From contig JANUWF010001110.1 of NCBI GenBank assembly GCA_026120185.1, forward strand, positions 1 to 64,000: a stretch of 64,000 nt of DNA, given 5' to 3'. The notes below the pieces were generated by a model. The model was not told the DNA's origin and did not search any database. It was given only the letters and a program-made list of their open reading frames with translations. Position 1 is the stretch's first letter; every line of letters begins with the position of its first letter. The stretch comes from Voacanga thouarsii (Eukaryota; Streptophyta; Magnoliopsida; Gentianales; Apocynaceae). Below, piece by piece: positions 1 through 10,689 of the stretch. The translations under genes were made by a program, and so were the position numbers.

Positions 1-1036
1 TAAAGAGGAGTTGGAATACCTTTGATTGATGATAATCCACAACTTTCTCGGATATAATAAATCATGGATCTTAGCCATACACATTCTCGACTTGCTTCAT
101 GAATGGCTATAATTTCAAGCATGATTTGAAGAAGTAGTTGCTATAGATTGTTTCGTAGAACGCCATGATATAGCAAGTATTTCCACATGTAAATAGATAG
201 CCCGTTTGAGAACGTGCTTTATGTGGATCAGATAAATAACCAAAGATCTCGCATAACCTATCAATGTTGGACTGGTTTTATTTGAATAAAATAATCCGAG
301 ATCAATTGTACCTTGGAGATATCGAAGGACTTGTTTAATTCCATTCCAATGTCGTCGTGTTAGTGAAGAACTAAATCTTGCTAATAAATTGACAACAAAA
401 GCAATATCAGTGTCGTGTATTATTAGCAAGATACATCAATGCACCAATTGCACCGAGATATGGTACTTCAGGACCAAGGAGTTCTTCATCATTTTCTTGA
501 GGTCTGAAAGGATCTTTATCCACATTTAATGATCTGACGATCATTGGAATACTCAATGGATGTGCTTTGTCCATGTAAAATCTTTTTAGCACTTTTGTTG
601 TATATGTTGATTGATGAATAAATGTTCCACTCTCCAGATGTTCAATTTGTAAACCAAGGCAAAATTTGGTTTTACCAAAATCCTTGATTTCGAATTCTCT
701 TTTAAATAATCAATTGTTTCTTGGAGCTCTTCAGAGTTCCAATAAGATTAATATCATCAACATATATAGCTAATATCACAAATTTAGAACCAGATTTCTT
801 AATAAAAACACATGGACATACCTGGTCATTTTTAAATCCCGCTTTCAATAAATATTCACTAAGACGTGTGAACCACATGCGCCCGATTGCTTCAGTGCCA
901 TATAATGATTTCTGCAACTTGATGGAGTAATTTTCACGAGGATAATGTTTATATGCTTCGGCATATGAAATCCTTCGAGGATTTTCATGTAAACATCATT
1001 TTCTAAATTTCCATACAAGTAAGCAGATGACAACAT
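1..1036 (-). pseudogene. copia RNase H and reverse transcriptase remnant, copy 1
   Basis: Minus-strand translation gives broken Ty1/copia pol. The RNase H part (about 1-330) holds the ISWRS and KQSIA motifs. The RT part (about 400-1036) holds RMWFTRLSEYLLKAGF, YVDD at the catalytic site, and the KIPEGFHMP region. Frames change repeatedly relative to copies 2 and 3. Many of the indels sit at CAG or CTG trinucleotides, so some frameshifts may be sequencing errors. The gene would copy element RNA into cDNA in the virus-like particle, but this copy cannot encode a working enzyme as it stands. Confidence 0.85.
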
Positions 1037-2090
1037 CTAATAGGCGCATATCTATCTTTTTCATGTACTCGCCAAACCGATAAGATATCTGAGTGTAATA
1101 GCATCAACAATAAGAGAATAAGTTTCATCATAATCAATACCTGGTCTTTGTGAAAAACCTTGAGCTACTAATCGCGCTTTATATCGAACGATTTCACTCT
1201 TTTCATTGCGCTTTCGCACAAATATCCATTTGTAGCCAACAGGTTTTACACCTTCCGGTGTTCGGACTCGCAGTCCGAAGACTTCACGTTTTGTCAGTGC
1301 ATTTAACTCCGATTGAATCGCATCTTTCCATTGCAGCCAATCTTTTCTATGCCGACATTCATCAACTGATATTGGTTCAGGATCATCATTATCCTGTGTA
1401 ACATCAAGAGATATATTGTATGCAAATATATTATCAATAACAGTTTCTATCCGATTCCAACTTCTACCGAAGTGGTATAATTGATAGAAATTTCAGTGTT
1501 ACTTTCATCAACTTCTGGTTCTTTGTCATCGCTTCTCTCTTGGTCTTTATCATTCTTTTCTTCAATATGATCTTCTCGGATCATTTAATCCTCTTTTCTT
1601 TCGAGGATTTTTATCTTTAGAACCAAGAGGTCGCCACGCTTCGCATGCTTTTGGCTCAAGCAGCTATATGTAAAATCTTTTGTTCTGTTGGAACTTCAAT
1701 TACAATAGGAGCATTTATAGTTGGCATATGCGATTTTGTTACTCTTCTAGAGTCAACAAAAGCGTCTGGCATTTGATTTGCAATGCTTTACAAATGAATT
1801 ATCTTTTGAACTTCAAGTTCACACGCGCTTGTATGCGGATCAAGATAATTTAATGATGTTGTCCAATCACGATCTTTCTTGTACTGTTTCTGTTCTCCCC
1901 CTAATTTAGGGAATAATGATTTCACAAGAGAATAAGAAAAGAAATATAAGAAAATGATGACAAGCAGGAAATGCCAAGAAAAATATCTCCTTTTTTTTTC
2001 ACTCTTCCCGGTACCGACTTTTCCTCTTCCTCTCTTGTCTTTTCTTCTCCTCCGACCCTCTACCTACCATCTACCTCTTCTTCTTCCTCA
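1037..2090 (-). pseudogene. copia RT N-terminus and upstream linker, copy 1
   Basis: This stretch is collinear with 48552-49560 of copy 2 and with 63222-64000 of copy 3. On the minus strand it encodes the start of the copia RT domain (the conserved segment containing WLQWKDAIQSELNAL in copy 2) and a charged linker that normally follows integrase. Reading frames are broken in every copy. No integrase zinc finger or DDE core can be found before the captured RKD gene begins, so the integrase coding part was replaced or deleted. Confidence 0.7.
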
Positions 2091-2093
2091 TAC

Positions 2094-2094
<1 letters not shown>

Positions 2095-2131
<37 letters not shown>

Positions 2132-2140
2132 ATATATCTC
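2095..2140. repeat. (TA)n microsatellite at the pol/RKD junction, copy 1
   Basis: An alternating TA tract followed by a short TATATCGATATATATC stretch. The same tract lies at 49568-49618 in copy 2, so it was present before the copies separated. It marks the boundary between copia pol sequence and the captured RKD gene. Confidence 0.9.
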
Positions 2141-2188
2141 GATCATCAATCATTAGTAAACATAAAAAACAAAAATCACAAAGCGTAT

Positions 2189-3520
2189 ATGGAGACTCGT
2201 AATTCATTTGAGACATGGTCAAATTTTCGATTTCTCACAGATTTGATGTATTTTCTTTCCAAACCAACCGCTTCGCTAATTCGAACGTTAAGATTTTGAT
2301 ATGTTTTCCTTTCCAAACCAACCGCTTCCTCCTAATTTCAGGTGAGATACCTTTGAGGGCTTCCATTTGTTTTTAGTATGCTTGATAATGAAATTAAACT
2401 CTCTTTTGGTTTGTTTTTGATGTAAATCGATGGAAGTTTTGAACATACCGCTTTGGACCAAGTTGATCCGCCTCTACAAGAGACTCGCTTTTGATACTAT
2501 TCCTCTTGATGCTATTCCTTTGAATGAGGATATGCTTGTGCATGATCCTTTCTACTCTCTAATGGATTTTGAACAAAGCCGTAATATGTTTCCGTGTTAT
2601 TATACATTTAAACATGGATTTTGAATGGTATTACCTTTACCGATATTATTTTCTTTTTCTAGGAGAAATAATGAGTGGTCTTGGCAACGAAGTCGGAGTA
2701 AGTACTCATGAAATGCATAATATCGAAGTTCAAGATATTATTGCAGACAAAATTCCCGGGGAGAAGAAGATGATTAAGAGGCAGAGAGAGAAGAAGGGCA
2801 ATAACTCCCAAACACTATCAAGAGAAACAATTTCACAAGATTTTTACCTACCAATCAAGAGCGCAGCCAAAGAACTGAATATTGGCATAACCCGTCTCAA
2901 GAAAAGATGTAGGGAGTTAGGAATTCGTCGATGGCCTCACAGAAATTGGTGAGCTTGGAGACCATAATCAAGAATGTTCGAGTTCTCTCTCATACATACT
3001 TATAATTTGCAAGTATGAAACTATGAAAGATTTATAAATAAATAACCGATGATATCACTTCGATTTACAGGAGATGCAAAATAAAGAAGAAGGAGGACAT
3101 ATGGTCGAGAAGAAGTTGAAAGAAGCCATTGCGATATCGGAATGTGAAAAACAGTTGGTGGAAGAAAGTCCTAATACGCAGTTAGAAGACCAAACACAGA
3201 AATTGAGACAAGCATGCTTCAAGGCCAAATATAATAAGAAATTTCATTATAATAAACTTTAGGGGATCATAAAATCCCAAGGCTCATTTCGCAGTAATTT
3301 TACTGCTAATTCTCGTCGCTAGTCTCGATATCGGCTCAAAGGGAAAGAAAATGATGAGGATGTCGAAAAAGAGGAGTCGAAGTCCATAATTACTAATTGT
3401 TTGTCTTCCTCTAATGTAAATATTGAAAAAGAACAATTACAAACCTTCATCTTAAATTTGTCAACTCAATTACAAAAGAGCAACTATAAGCATGTATCCT
3501 CAAGTTCATATGAACACTAG
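2189..3520 (+). pseudogene. Captured RWP-RK (RKD-type) transcription-factor gene, copy 1
   Basis: RKD proteins are plant DNA-binding regulators active in egg cells and early embryos. The RWP-RK domain is plain at about 2815-2950: [20 protein letters not shown], then [16 protein letters not shown]-terminal segment typical of RKDs follows at 3074-3262 (LEDQTQKLRQACFKAKYNKK). The start ATG at 2189 matches that of copy 2. Inferred exons are 2189-2341, 2431-2635, about 2665-2998 and 3072-3520, with a GTGAGA donor at 2342. Apparent lesions are a lost acceptor (CGA instead of CAG at 2428), a base missing after RWPHR, and a stop at about 3260. The first two fall on CAG sites and could be read errors. 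The gene runs antisense to its copia host. Confidence 0.85.
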
Positions 3521-3539
3521 TGATATGAATAAAAGATAT

Positions 3540-4181
3540 GATGCTTATTATTAATGGAAATATCTTTTTCCCTTATTATCTTTTCTGTTCCACTTCGATG
3601 GCCGTATTTCTCCGTGATAAGGGAAATATCGAGTGTGTCCATGACCATAACCACGGCCACCGCCACAACTACGACTATAACGATGGCTTCTGCTGGAGCC
3701 AACAACATTCACTTCGGAGTCGTCGTTGAGCCGACTCATCCGGCTTCATGATTTCTCAATAATAACTCATGTTAAAGTCGTCAATTTTGGATACCCTTTT
3801 TCTCGATATTGTTACTCGTAGAACATGAAAAGTGGAGAATGTCTTCTCCAATATAACTTCATCGATAACTTTTTATCCGTAAAATTTTTAACTAAGATGT
3901 AGTTTTATACATTACGGAGTTCACGGTTTGACAATCTTGCAACTTCGGTGCAACCATTCATACCGTGCAGTGGGTAGTACGACCATCTTCAGGTGGTCAA
4001 ATCTTTCTTTTTATCCACATGACATATGGATCTCATTTTTTTTAGCATTTAGATGCATTTTTGTATGACATATAATTTTTTTTTCAGAAATATCAAGGGC
4101 TACAAATTCAAATTTAGCGAGATCAATAAATGCGTACCTGTCTTCTGGCTTTAATAACGGCAGAGACTCGTGCTGATAACG
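3540..4181 (-). pseudogene. copia gag remnant and leader, copy 1
   Basis: Minus-strand sequence encodes pieces of a copia Gag: a start region near 4100, the segment corresponding to FDHLKMVVLP further in, and a basic Arg/Gly/Ser-rich segment (RSHRYSRSCGGGRGYGHGH) at 3551-3739. Compared with the gag copies at 27530-29884, the middle and the zinc knuckle are missing. The plus-strand His-rich frame over the same bases is a shadow. The leader next to the LTR (4165-4181) reads, on the minus strand, like other plant copia primer-binding regions (TTATCAGCACGAG). Confidence 0.75.
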
Positions 4182-4549
4182 TGTTATAAAATTAGGGTAG
4201 TGTTAGAATAAAATCTACACACTACACACTAATAAAACTCTAACTATTCTTTGCACAAGAATTTCTCTTCAAACTTCTCTCTTTCTTTCTCTCACAATTC
4301 TTTCTCTAATCTTTCTTTCACTAATCTTTCTTTCACAAAAATAATGGTGTATTACAAGCTTAGAGAATAGCTCTATTTATAGAGCTCTAATTAGTGAAAT
4401 ACATCATGGCATACATCATCTTCAACTAATCTCAATTAATGATGTTTCCACTAAATGGTGGACATCCATAAAAATCTTCTAATAATTCACATAAATCCAT
4501 AATTAGTGGAGCCTCCACTAATTAATGGAGATTCCAATAATTCATAACA
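4182..4549 (-). repeat. 5' LTR of RKD-copia copy 1
   Basis: A 368-bp sequence beginning TGTTATGAATTATTGG and ending CTAATTTTATAACA on the minus strand, with canonical TG...CA ends. It is nearly identical to the two LTRs of copy 2 and similar to the LTR at 61543-61874. The AGAGCTCTATTTATAGAGCT palindromic block lies in the likely promoter region and contains a TATA-like TATTTATA. Confidence 0.9.
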
Positions 4550-4550
4550 A

Positions 4551-4830
4551 CTCCCTCCATTTTATCATAAGTATATTACTTTTTATATAATTCACAAAGA
4601 TTAAAAAAAAAAAAAAAACTCTATTACCTATAGAATTTTAAAAGAAAAGGATTGAATTATCTTTATTGAAAATTATAAAATTATTTTAAAAATTAAAAAT
4701 TAATTAATGTTATAAATTAGTAAAGTAAATCTCCTACGAGTATAATTTTATTTATATATAAATTTATATAAAATACAGACAATTAGAAAAAATTTTTAAA
4801 AGAAACACGTATTACTAAATAGAAAGAGTA
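4551..4830. mobile_element. Possible Stowaway-like MITE fragment
   Basis: Directly after the LTR the sequence starts CTCCCTCCATTTTATCATAA, the usual terminal signature of Stowaway (Tc1/mariner) MITEs. A degraded matching end may be the GTATTACTAAATAGAAAGAGTA-like stretch around 4808-4830. The interior is AT-rich and non-coding. The copia element may have inserted into it. Confidence 0.35.
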
Positions 4831-6960
4831 ATCGATATTCTAAATATTATTTTCATGGATCCATTGGTATATCGAACTGATATAGTAAAACTAACACGCA
4901 TTAATTGCAATCTTAATGCAACTGCTCCAAGTTACGAAGCTGAAATTGGAATAAAGGGTAGTCCTGAACTCAAATAGGTTGATTCCACATTTTTCTTTTT
5001 CCTTGTGCTTTCAAATTGTACCAGACAAAATGTGAATTATTTCTTCAAAAACAGTAAGGATTTAAAGATATAATTCAATTAGTAAATAATAAAGTACGCG
5101 ACTCGAGTTCTGGAGATCAACAATCAAACTCCTGACATTCTTAGAAAAAATGAAAAAGGAAAATAAAGCATCAAAAGGTTCTTCCACTTTCGATTTTGTT
5201 GTTTAGTGCTCGATTCCTGTGAATTAAAATGACAGGATTAGGTGACAATAAGGAAATTTAAACTTTATCATGCTTGGACAAAAAATATATAGGGCTAAAG
5301 AATGTGCTCAGACTAATTGAGAATTTCAGATAAAACTAAAATTAAGCTCATTGTTTTGATATACAAAGCAGCTTTTTTCCCTTCTTTTTTTTTTTTTAGT
5401 AAATGACATCCAAACCAGTGAAAGGTGAAAGGAAATGACAACACAGAAGGAAAAACTTACTCAGAGAGGTAGTCAAACTATCCGATATGGTAAAAATATA
5501 TTTTTACCACTTCCCCGTATAGAATTTAGAGGTACAGTACCTAGGAAAATGTCCCCTTTGTTCGTGGAACTTAAGGCGTGCAGCCAAAATCATGCAATTC
5601 TCAAAAGCTTTTTTCGTTGACTATTTGTATTTCGTCTGAGGTATTTTTGATACGTTGCATAAAAATAAAATGATGGGAGAAGAGAAAAAACGCATTCATC
5701 ACTTAGTTACCTCCAAATACAAACTATTTAAACATTTGTTCCTTTCCTTGCCTTAACAACGCGCTTTCTTAGCAATTTTAAAGTAGGGATGAGAATATTG
5801 AACACGATAAGAAAACGATACAGTTATAGTGGGTTAAAGTTAAAATTTCACAGGTTTAAATCAAAACGAGTCGATCCGTTTAATTTTAAGCGTGTTCAGA
5901 TCATAAACGGATTTAACTCGTTTCAATTTGCGAACGTTTAGCATTTTTTAAATACTTTTGTTTAATACTTTTGTATTACCTTACAAATTTCACTTTAGAA
6001 AATTAGATAATTTAATTTTATCACATAAATTAATTGAACATCAACAAGGAGAAACCTACTGAGGAGGCTTCACATACATCAAACGTTAATATCAATGTTG
6101 TTTGAAATTTACTAGATTTTCAATGTATTAAGTAAATTGAACATTTGTTTAGATTTTTAAGATTAAATCTTATGAATTTATTAAGATTTTTAAATATTTA
6201 GTTGGATGGCTTGTTGTTTTATTGGCTATTGAAGAATTTTTGGGTTGTTTTATTGGTTATTTTAATTTTATATGATTTGATTTGATTTTTTAAATTTTTT
6301 TGTGTAATGAGGTGGATAGATTGACAAGTTTTGTAAGTATTCAAATTAACAGGTTTAGTAATTATCTATTTAATTTTTTATACAAAGCTATACCTATTCC
6401 AATGTCATATGATGCATATCCAAATGTCTCGTCAAATGTTTATATTTATATAATAAATGTTACATAACCATTAATTATAATAATTGTATGGGTTACAAAA
6501 TATTTTAAAATTTTTGTCCATTACTACTCTTATATAGAGCACATAAATGATATAAAAATGATTTATATTGTCAAATATAAGTGTCACCAAAAAAAAATCT
6601 TATAATGACATTTAATTATTACTATGAATGTTTCAAATCAATTGTGACACCCTTATACAAATCCTATTTTTTAAGTCAACCAATCAATCTTATACATATT
6701 TTATACAAAAAAAAAACAAAAAAAAAAGTCACTCTCAACTTTTAGAACCCAAATCGACAAAATGTCTTGTAAACTTGGCTGAAAAAAGAAAGAGAAAAAA
6801 AAAATCACTTGCAACTAAAATGACCAGATTAGGTTCCCCCCCCCCCCCCCCCCCCAAAAAAAAGAAAAAAACCCCAAACAAAGTCATTAATATCATGGTG
6901 GGTTAGGCCTTACCTGTTTATATAAAAAGAATTATGGCACAAGTATAGGGAGATATTAAC
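4831..6960. other. AT-rich intergenic DNA with no gene seen
   Basis: No convincing coding sequence on either strand. A 61-codon frame at 5435-5620 has no recognisable motif. The stretch holds a run of 20 C at 6836-6855 followed by poly-A, and one copy of a dispersed duplicate (5255-5440). Confidence 0.6.
5255..5440 (+). repeat. Dispersed duplicate, copy A (partner at 7335-7455)
   Basis: Both segments share TTTATCATGCTTG, an ATAGGGCTAAA/ATTGGGCTAAA block, a pyrimidine-rich tract, and AAATGACATCC followed by TGAAAGGT. Spacing differs by indels. The segment may belong to an unnamed non-coding repeat family. Confidence 0.5.
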
Positions 6961-7194
6961 TTAACCTCTTGGCGAATTGAAAGAAATATCCCCAAAAGTG
7001 AGAACCTGCCGTGGATCTAAAATACAATGCAATTTAATACAAAAGGAAAGTAAGTTAAAAGTGCTAAAAGAAACAGATTTTCCAGTAGTTGATGCTTGCG
7101 TCGCTAATAAATCTGCAACCAAAATAAACTGTCGAAAAACATGAACAAAGGTGACTTTGCAAAACCTTTTGATCAGCATCCAGAAATGATGCAA
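6961..7194 (-). pseudogene. RNase H-like (LINE/RVT_3 type) C-terminal fragment
   Basis: The minus-strand frame includes FCKVTFVHVFRQFILVADLL followed by ATQA. This resembles the last conserved block of the plant RNase H-like domain (typically SFVHVPRxxNxVADxLA), found at the end of non-LTR retrotransposon ORF2 and in many orphan plant proteins. Only about 75 residues survive and no upstream RT is visible, so it is a scrap. The assignment rests on one motif. Confidence 0.45.
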
Positions 7195-7334
7195 TTCCTA
7201 CATTCTATGTTTCAAATATTCAGCATTGCTGGCCAAAGACCTGACTATTAAGAATTAGGTAAATGAAGGTAAATTTAAGCTTTTTAAATAAGAATTGTGA
7301 TTATTAAGGAAAGGCCGGCCTTCTGACTTTTTTT

Positions 7335-7455
7335 TTCTTTCCTTTTTATCATGCTTGTACAAGAAAATATTGGGCTAAATAATATACAAAACAGTCTTTT
7401 TCTTTTATATATATATGTAAAATGACATCCTAACTACTGAAAGGTAAAAGAAAAG
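7335..7455 (+). repeat. Dispersed duplicate, copy B (partner at 5255-5440)
   Basis: Shares TTTTATCATGCTTG, ATTGGGCTAAATA and AAATGACATCC...CTGAAAGGTAAAAG with the copy about 2.1 kb upstream. Non-coding. Confidence 0.5.
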
Positions 7456-9120
7456 GACCCAAAAAAATAAAAAATTAAGAGAGCAACCAATTATTAAGAA
7501 AAAGACGTGAAGATAAGTTTTAATAATACTTGACAGAGTGAGGGAAAGTTCTTGTGAATGCGCTTTCCATAGGTAAGAAAAGGAAATTAATTAAGATTTT
7601 TTTTAACACCAATTATTGAGATTTTGAATCTTTTAATTGTAAAATATTGCAGAGTTAAAAAGTTTATAAATTGAGCTTCTTGTTTGATGCACGAATAATT
7701 GACATTTAACTCATTGTACAAAAACCATAGCAGACTTCCTTCATAATTAGCAACAAAGGGGAAGAAGAAAAAATAAAGATAAAAGAAATATTTTTTGAAA
7801 AAAAAGAGAGATAATAATGTATATTTTAATTTAAAAAATATGAAATTATTAAAATGTCATTAAAATTGAAATATAATTGACATAATCAATGACAGAATAG
7901 TCAAATATGAATGTTTTGAGAGTTTGAATTAAGGTTTCCCTTGTTTTTTAATTGGAAGATAATAAAATTAGATTTCAAAATAGTTTAGAAGTCACAGAAA
8001 TTGTTTGCTGTTGTTGGGCTTAATATGTCCAGCCCATTTGGTGGACAAATAAAAGCCCACAAACAAAGTAATAACCTAACAAAAATTAACAAGCATAGAT
8101 GACGGTAATTTTCGGGTGTAATTTCGTTGAGAGAGAGGTGGACAGTAAGGAAGAAAATTGCAAGAGTTTCTTTCAGCTTTGATCCTCAATTTGGATGGTC
8201 ATTCGGAGTCCGATTGAGACGAAATTTGGTTCTACATGATCCTCTCAACAAGAACTACAAATCTAATGGTTTAGATTTTGGTTTTGGTAACATCATTCCA
8301 AACTCAATTCTTGTTTAGTTGTAGCTTTGGGAGAAGATATTGATATATTATTGGTGTGCCTCTAGTATTATCTAGAGAAGACTTTGTATTGCCCATTATT
8401 GTTGATAGTGGAAGTTTTACTGGACTAGGTCCCATGGTTTTTTTGTATCTTGGGTTTTTCACGTTAAAAATATTGGTGTTTCGTATTTTTATTTTGGTGC
8501 TTTCTTTTACTTGATGGTGTTACTTAGATAGTATCTTTGGTTAATTCCTTTTTTTTTTTATTGGCACATGAGAAATAGTTTTTGATCTTGGATATAATTG
8601 TGACTTGGATGGAGCCTGGTATTTTGCGCTCTTTCAGTTTATTTCCCAACAGCTGTTAATAATTATTGTTGTGGGATGATTGGCTTCATAAATTGAGATT
8701 ATTTTAAAATTTAATACTAATAACTTTCTAGAGGCAATTGTTGGACTGTATAATCGCAAGTCTAAGATGTTTTAGGCAGAGAGAAGCAATGTTTTTAAAA
8801 TAAGACAGGATATCAAGTCGAAAAATTTATTAATTTATGGTTTAATAATTTAATTGCAATTTGACCATAATTGTATAGGTAATATTATAATGTAAAATTT
8901 TAAAATATAATTATTATAAAAAATACAATTAATTAATAATATAATATAATTCAAATTTATAAAAATATAAACATTTAAATACATAATAAATATAATATAC
9001 TAAAATAAAAAAAATTATCAATAAAACAAGTAATTCATAATTATAAAATTAAAAATAGTCAATGTTAATTTATTAACAATACACAATCTTAAATCTTATT
9101 TTTAAAAATAAATCGATTCA
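7456..9120. other. Intergenic stretch with no gene recognised
   Basis: Mostly AT-rich. The part from about 8000 to 8650 is less AT-rich and contains a 63-codon plus-strand frame (8127-8318) with no motif I recognise. It could be a decayed gene end or a non-coding exon. The AT-rich tract at 8800-9110 shows nothing. Confidence 0.5.
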
Positions 9121-9121
9121 A

Positions 9122-9290
9122 CTAGTAACATTTAAAGTAACCTCGACCACAGGTATCCCCTGCCACCATAACCATTCCACCGGAGTCAATCTTGACCTCA
9201 CAGTCTACTTGCATGGAAGCGCACTTCCAGGAATGCAATTATGGCCTCCGGAACACGAGCAATGATCTTCTTTTGCATATCCAAAATCTA
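9122..9290 (-). pseudogene. Possible C-terminal piece of a small Cys-rich protein
   Basis: The minus strand reads DHCSCSGGHNCIPGSA, then after one frame change VDCEVKIDSGGMVMVAGDTC, GRGYFKCY and a stop. Base composition here is higher in GC than around it. Six or more cysteines in about 50 residues suggest a secreted Cys-rich peptide, but I do not recognise a family. The Helitron 5' end begins inside or right beside it, so the upstream coding part is missing locally. Confidence 0.3.
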
Positions 9291-9330
9291 TATATATATA
9301 TATATAAAAGCTAAAGGTGAGAGCTATAGT
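9287..9330 (+). other. Putative Helitron 5' terminus
   Basis: The host base A at 9286 is followed by TC and an alternating TA run, then AAAAGCTAAAGGTGAGAG. Rolling-circle elements insert between A and T and start with TC. A TA-rich run leading into AAAGC is a recurrent start of plant Helitrons. There are no inverted repeats or target duplications, as expected. Confidence 0.6.
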
Positions 9331-10064
9331 GTTGACATGTGTTATGTGTGAGAGCTTGACACGTGGTAGAATAATGGCTGAGCTAATTTTGCTGTCTTTC
9401 ACCACTTTTCCACTCGGCTTCGTTCGGCTTCTTCTAGCTTTTCTTATCGGCTTCTTCTTGCTTTTCTTAGCTACAATGCCTTTGATTCCACCGGCTACCT
9501 TTGGCTTCTCAATTCTTTACTCGCATACTTTCTCTGCGAGTGGAGTGCTTTTGCAAACGCAGTAATTAATCTTTTCAAATTCTGCGTCGCCCCTTCGTTT
9601 CTTGTATCTTATTATTGTTTGTATGTCATCATTCGAAGAATTTGCAATGACACAAAACTCAGTAGTTGAAAATCCCAGATCTGTGCCGACTCATGACTTC
9701 TACGATTTGGTGTGTTCTTATCTTCTGCCATTCAATCGATCGTATGCTGATATGCTTTTAATGCTCTTCAATCCTTGATCATTAACTGAGTTCATTTTGG
9801 TTTTGTAACCACATTCAAAGTTCATCATTGGGTAAGTGTTCATTTTAGCTTTGTGACCAGATTCAGAGTTCATCATTGGGTACGTGTTCATATCTTTATT
9901 ACTGTTGGCGCAATCAATAGCCTATATGAGTACCCTATATTGATTCGTTTGTTATATAATAGTACATCATTAGGTATTCATAAGCCAAAAACACAACAAC
10001 AGGGGGGAATTTTACTGTCTTTGGCATATTTGATTATATTTTTTTGCATCCTCGATTGTGAAAA

Positions 10065-10687
10065 ATGTTAAAAGACAGATTCCAATTCGTTTACTTCAAT
10101 GAGTTACCAAAAGGAAAACAAGAAAAATGTGTTTTATTTAGAATCATTCGATTGTGGGATACTTATAATGCTCAAAGAGCAGGAGAGATTATGAGTGTTG
10201 ATTTTGTGGCCTTGGATGCAAAGGTATAAGAAGGTCTAAGTTTGGTTGATAGATGATATGATGATAGATAATTCATTATGATGCTTTTGATATAATGGTT
10301 AAAAAAAAAATTGAACGATGTTGTTATATTTGTCTACATGCAACTGTCAACCCTTAATGTTATTTGTGATGTATATGTTGTTTGATTGTTACTTTTGTTT
10401 GTTATGTAGGACAATATGAAGCACTGTACGATTAGAAGCAAATTTGTTCCAGATTTCCAAAATATTATTCAGGAAGGATCTTTTTACATCATGAAAAACT
10501 TCACCCTCTAACCACCTAGGCCAAACTACAAAGTACTGGATGAGAATTTACAGATTCTCATTGATAGAAGCACATACATAGAGGAATTAAAGGATGAAAT
10601 ACCGCAAATACCAAGGCACAAATTCCGCTTTGTGCAGTATGAATATATTGAAGCTCATGCTGGAGACATCACACTCTTAAACAACAG
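10065..10687 (+). pseudogene. Helitron RPA-like (DUF223/OB-fold) protein gene
   Basis: This is the single-stranded-DNA-binding accessory gene that many plant Helitrons carry. Exon 1 (10065-10223) begins MLKDRFQF and contains CVLFRIIRLWDTYNAQRAGE, matching the start of the RPA-like OB fold (normally VRVxRxWE...). A GT-AG intron (10224-10409, acceptor TTATGTAG) joins in frame to exon 2 (10410-10687) with IIQEGSFYIMKNFTL and IPRHKFRFVQYEYI, the second half of the same fold. One TAA (10509-10511) interrupts exon 2 and could derive from CAA. A donor (CAG|GTGG) follows at 10688, but I see no later OB folds, so the protein is shorter than a typical RPA70-like form. Confidence 0.7.
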
Positions 10688-10689
10688 GT

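Larger units (their letters stand above)
1..4549 (-). mobile_element. Ty1/copia element carrying an RKD gene, copy 1 (left-truncated by window)
   Basis: The element reads right to left: 5' LTR (4182-4549), gag remnant, a host RWP-RK gene in antisense (2189-3520), a TA microsatellite, then reverse transcriptase and RNase H to the window edge. The order matches the complete copy at 46792-52192 block for block, including the captured gene, so both descend from one chimeric element. The 3' LTR and its target duplication lie outside the window. No integrase or protease is visible, and the captured gene occupies that place, so the element is inferred to be non-autonomous. Confidence 0.9.

Noticed and set aside
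1954..2202. Plus-strand frames with IYIYIYIY runs here and at 49428-49697
   Set aside because: They come from the (TA)n microsatellite.
3538..3751. His/Asp/Asn-rich plus-strand frame, as if a metal-binding protein
   Set aside because: It is the reverse strand of the Arg/Gly/Ser-rich Gag tail and recurs wherever that gag does (27700, 29230, 51270).
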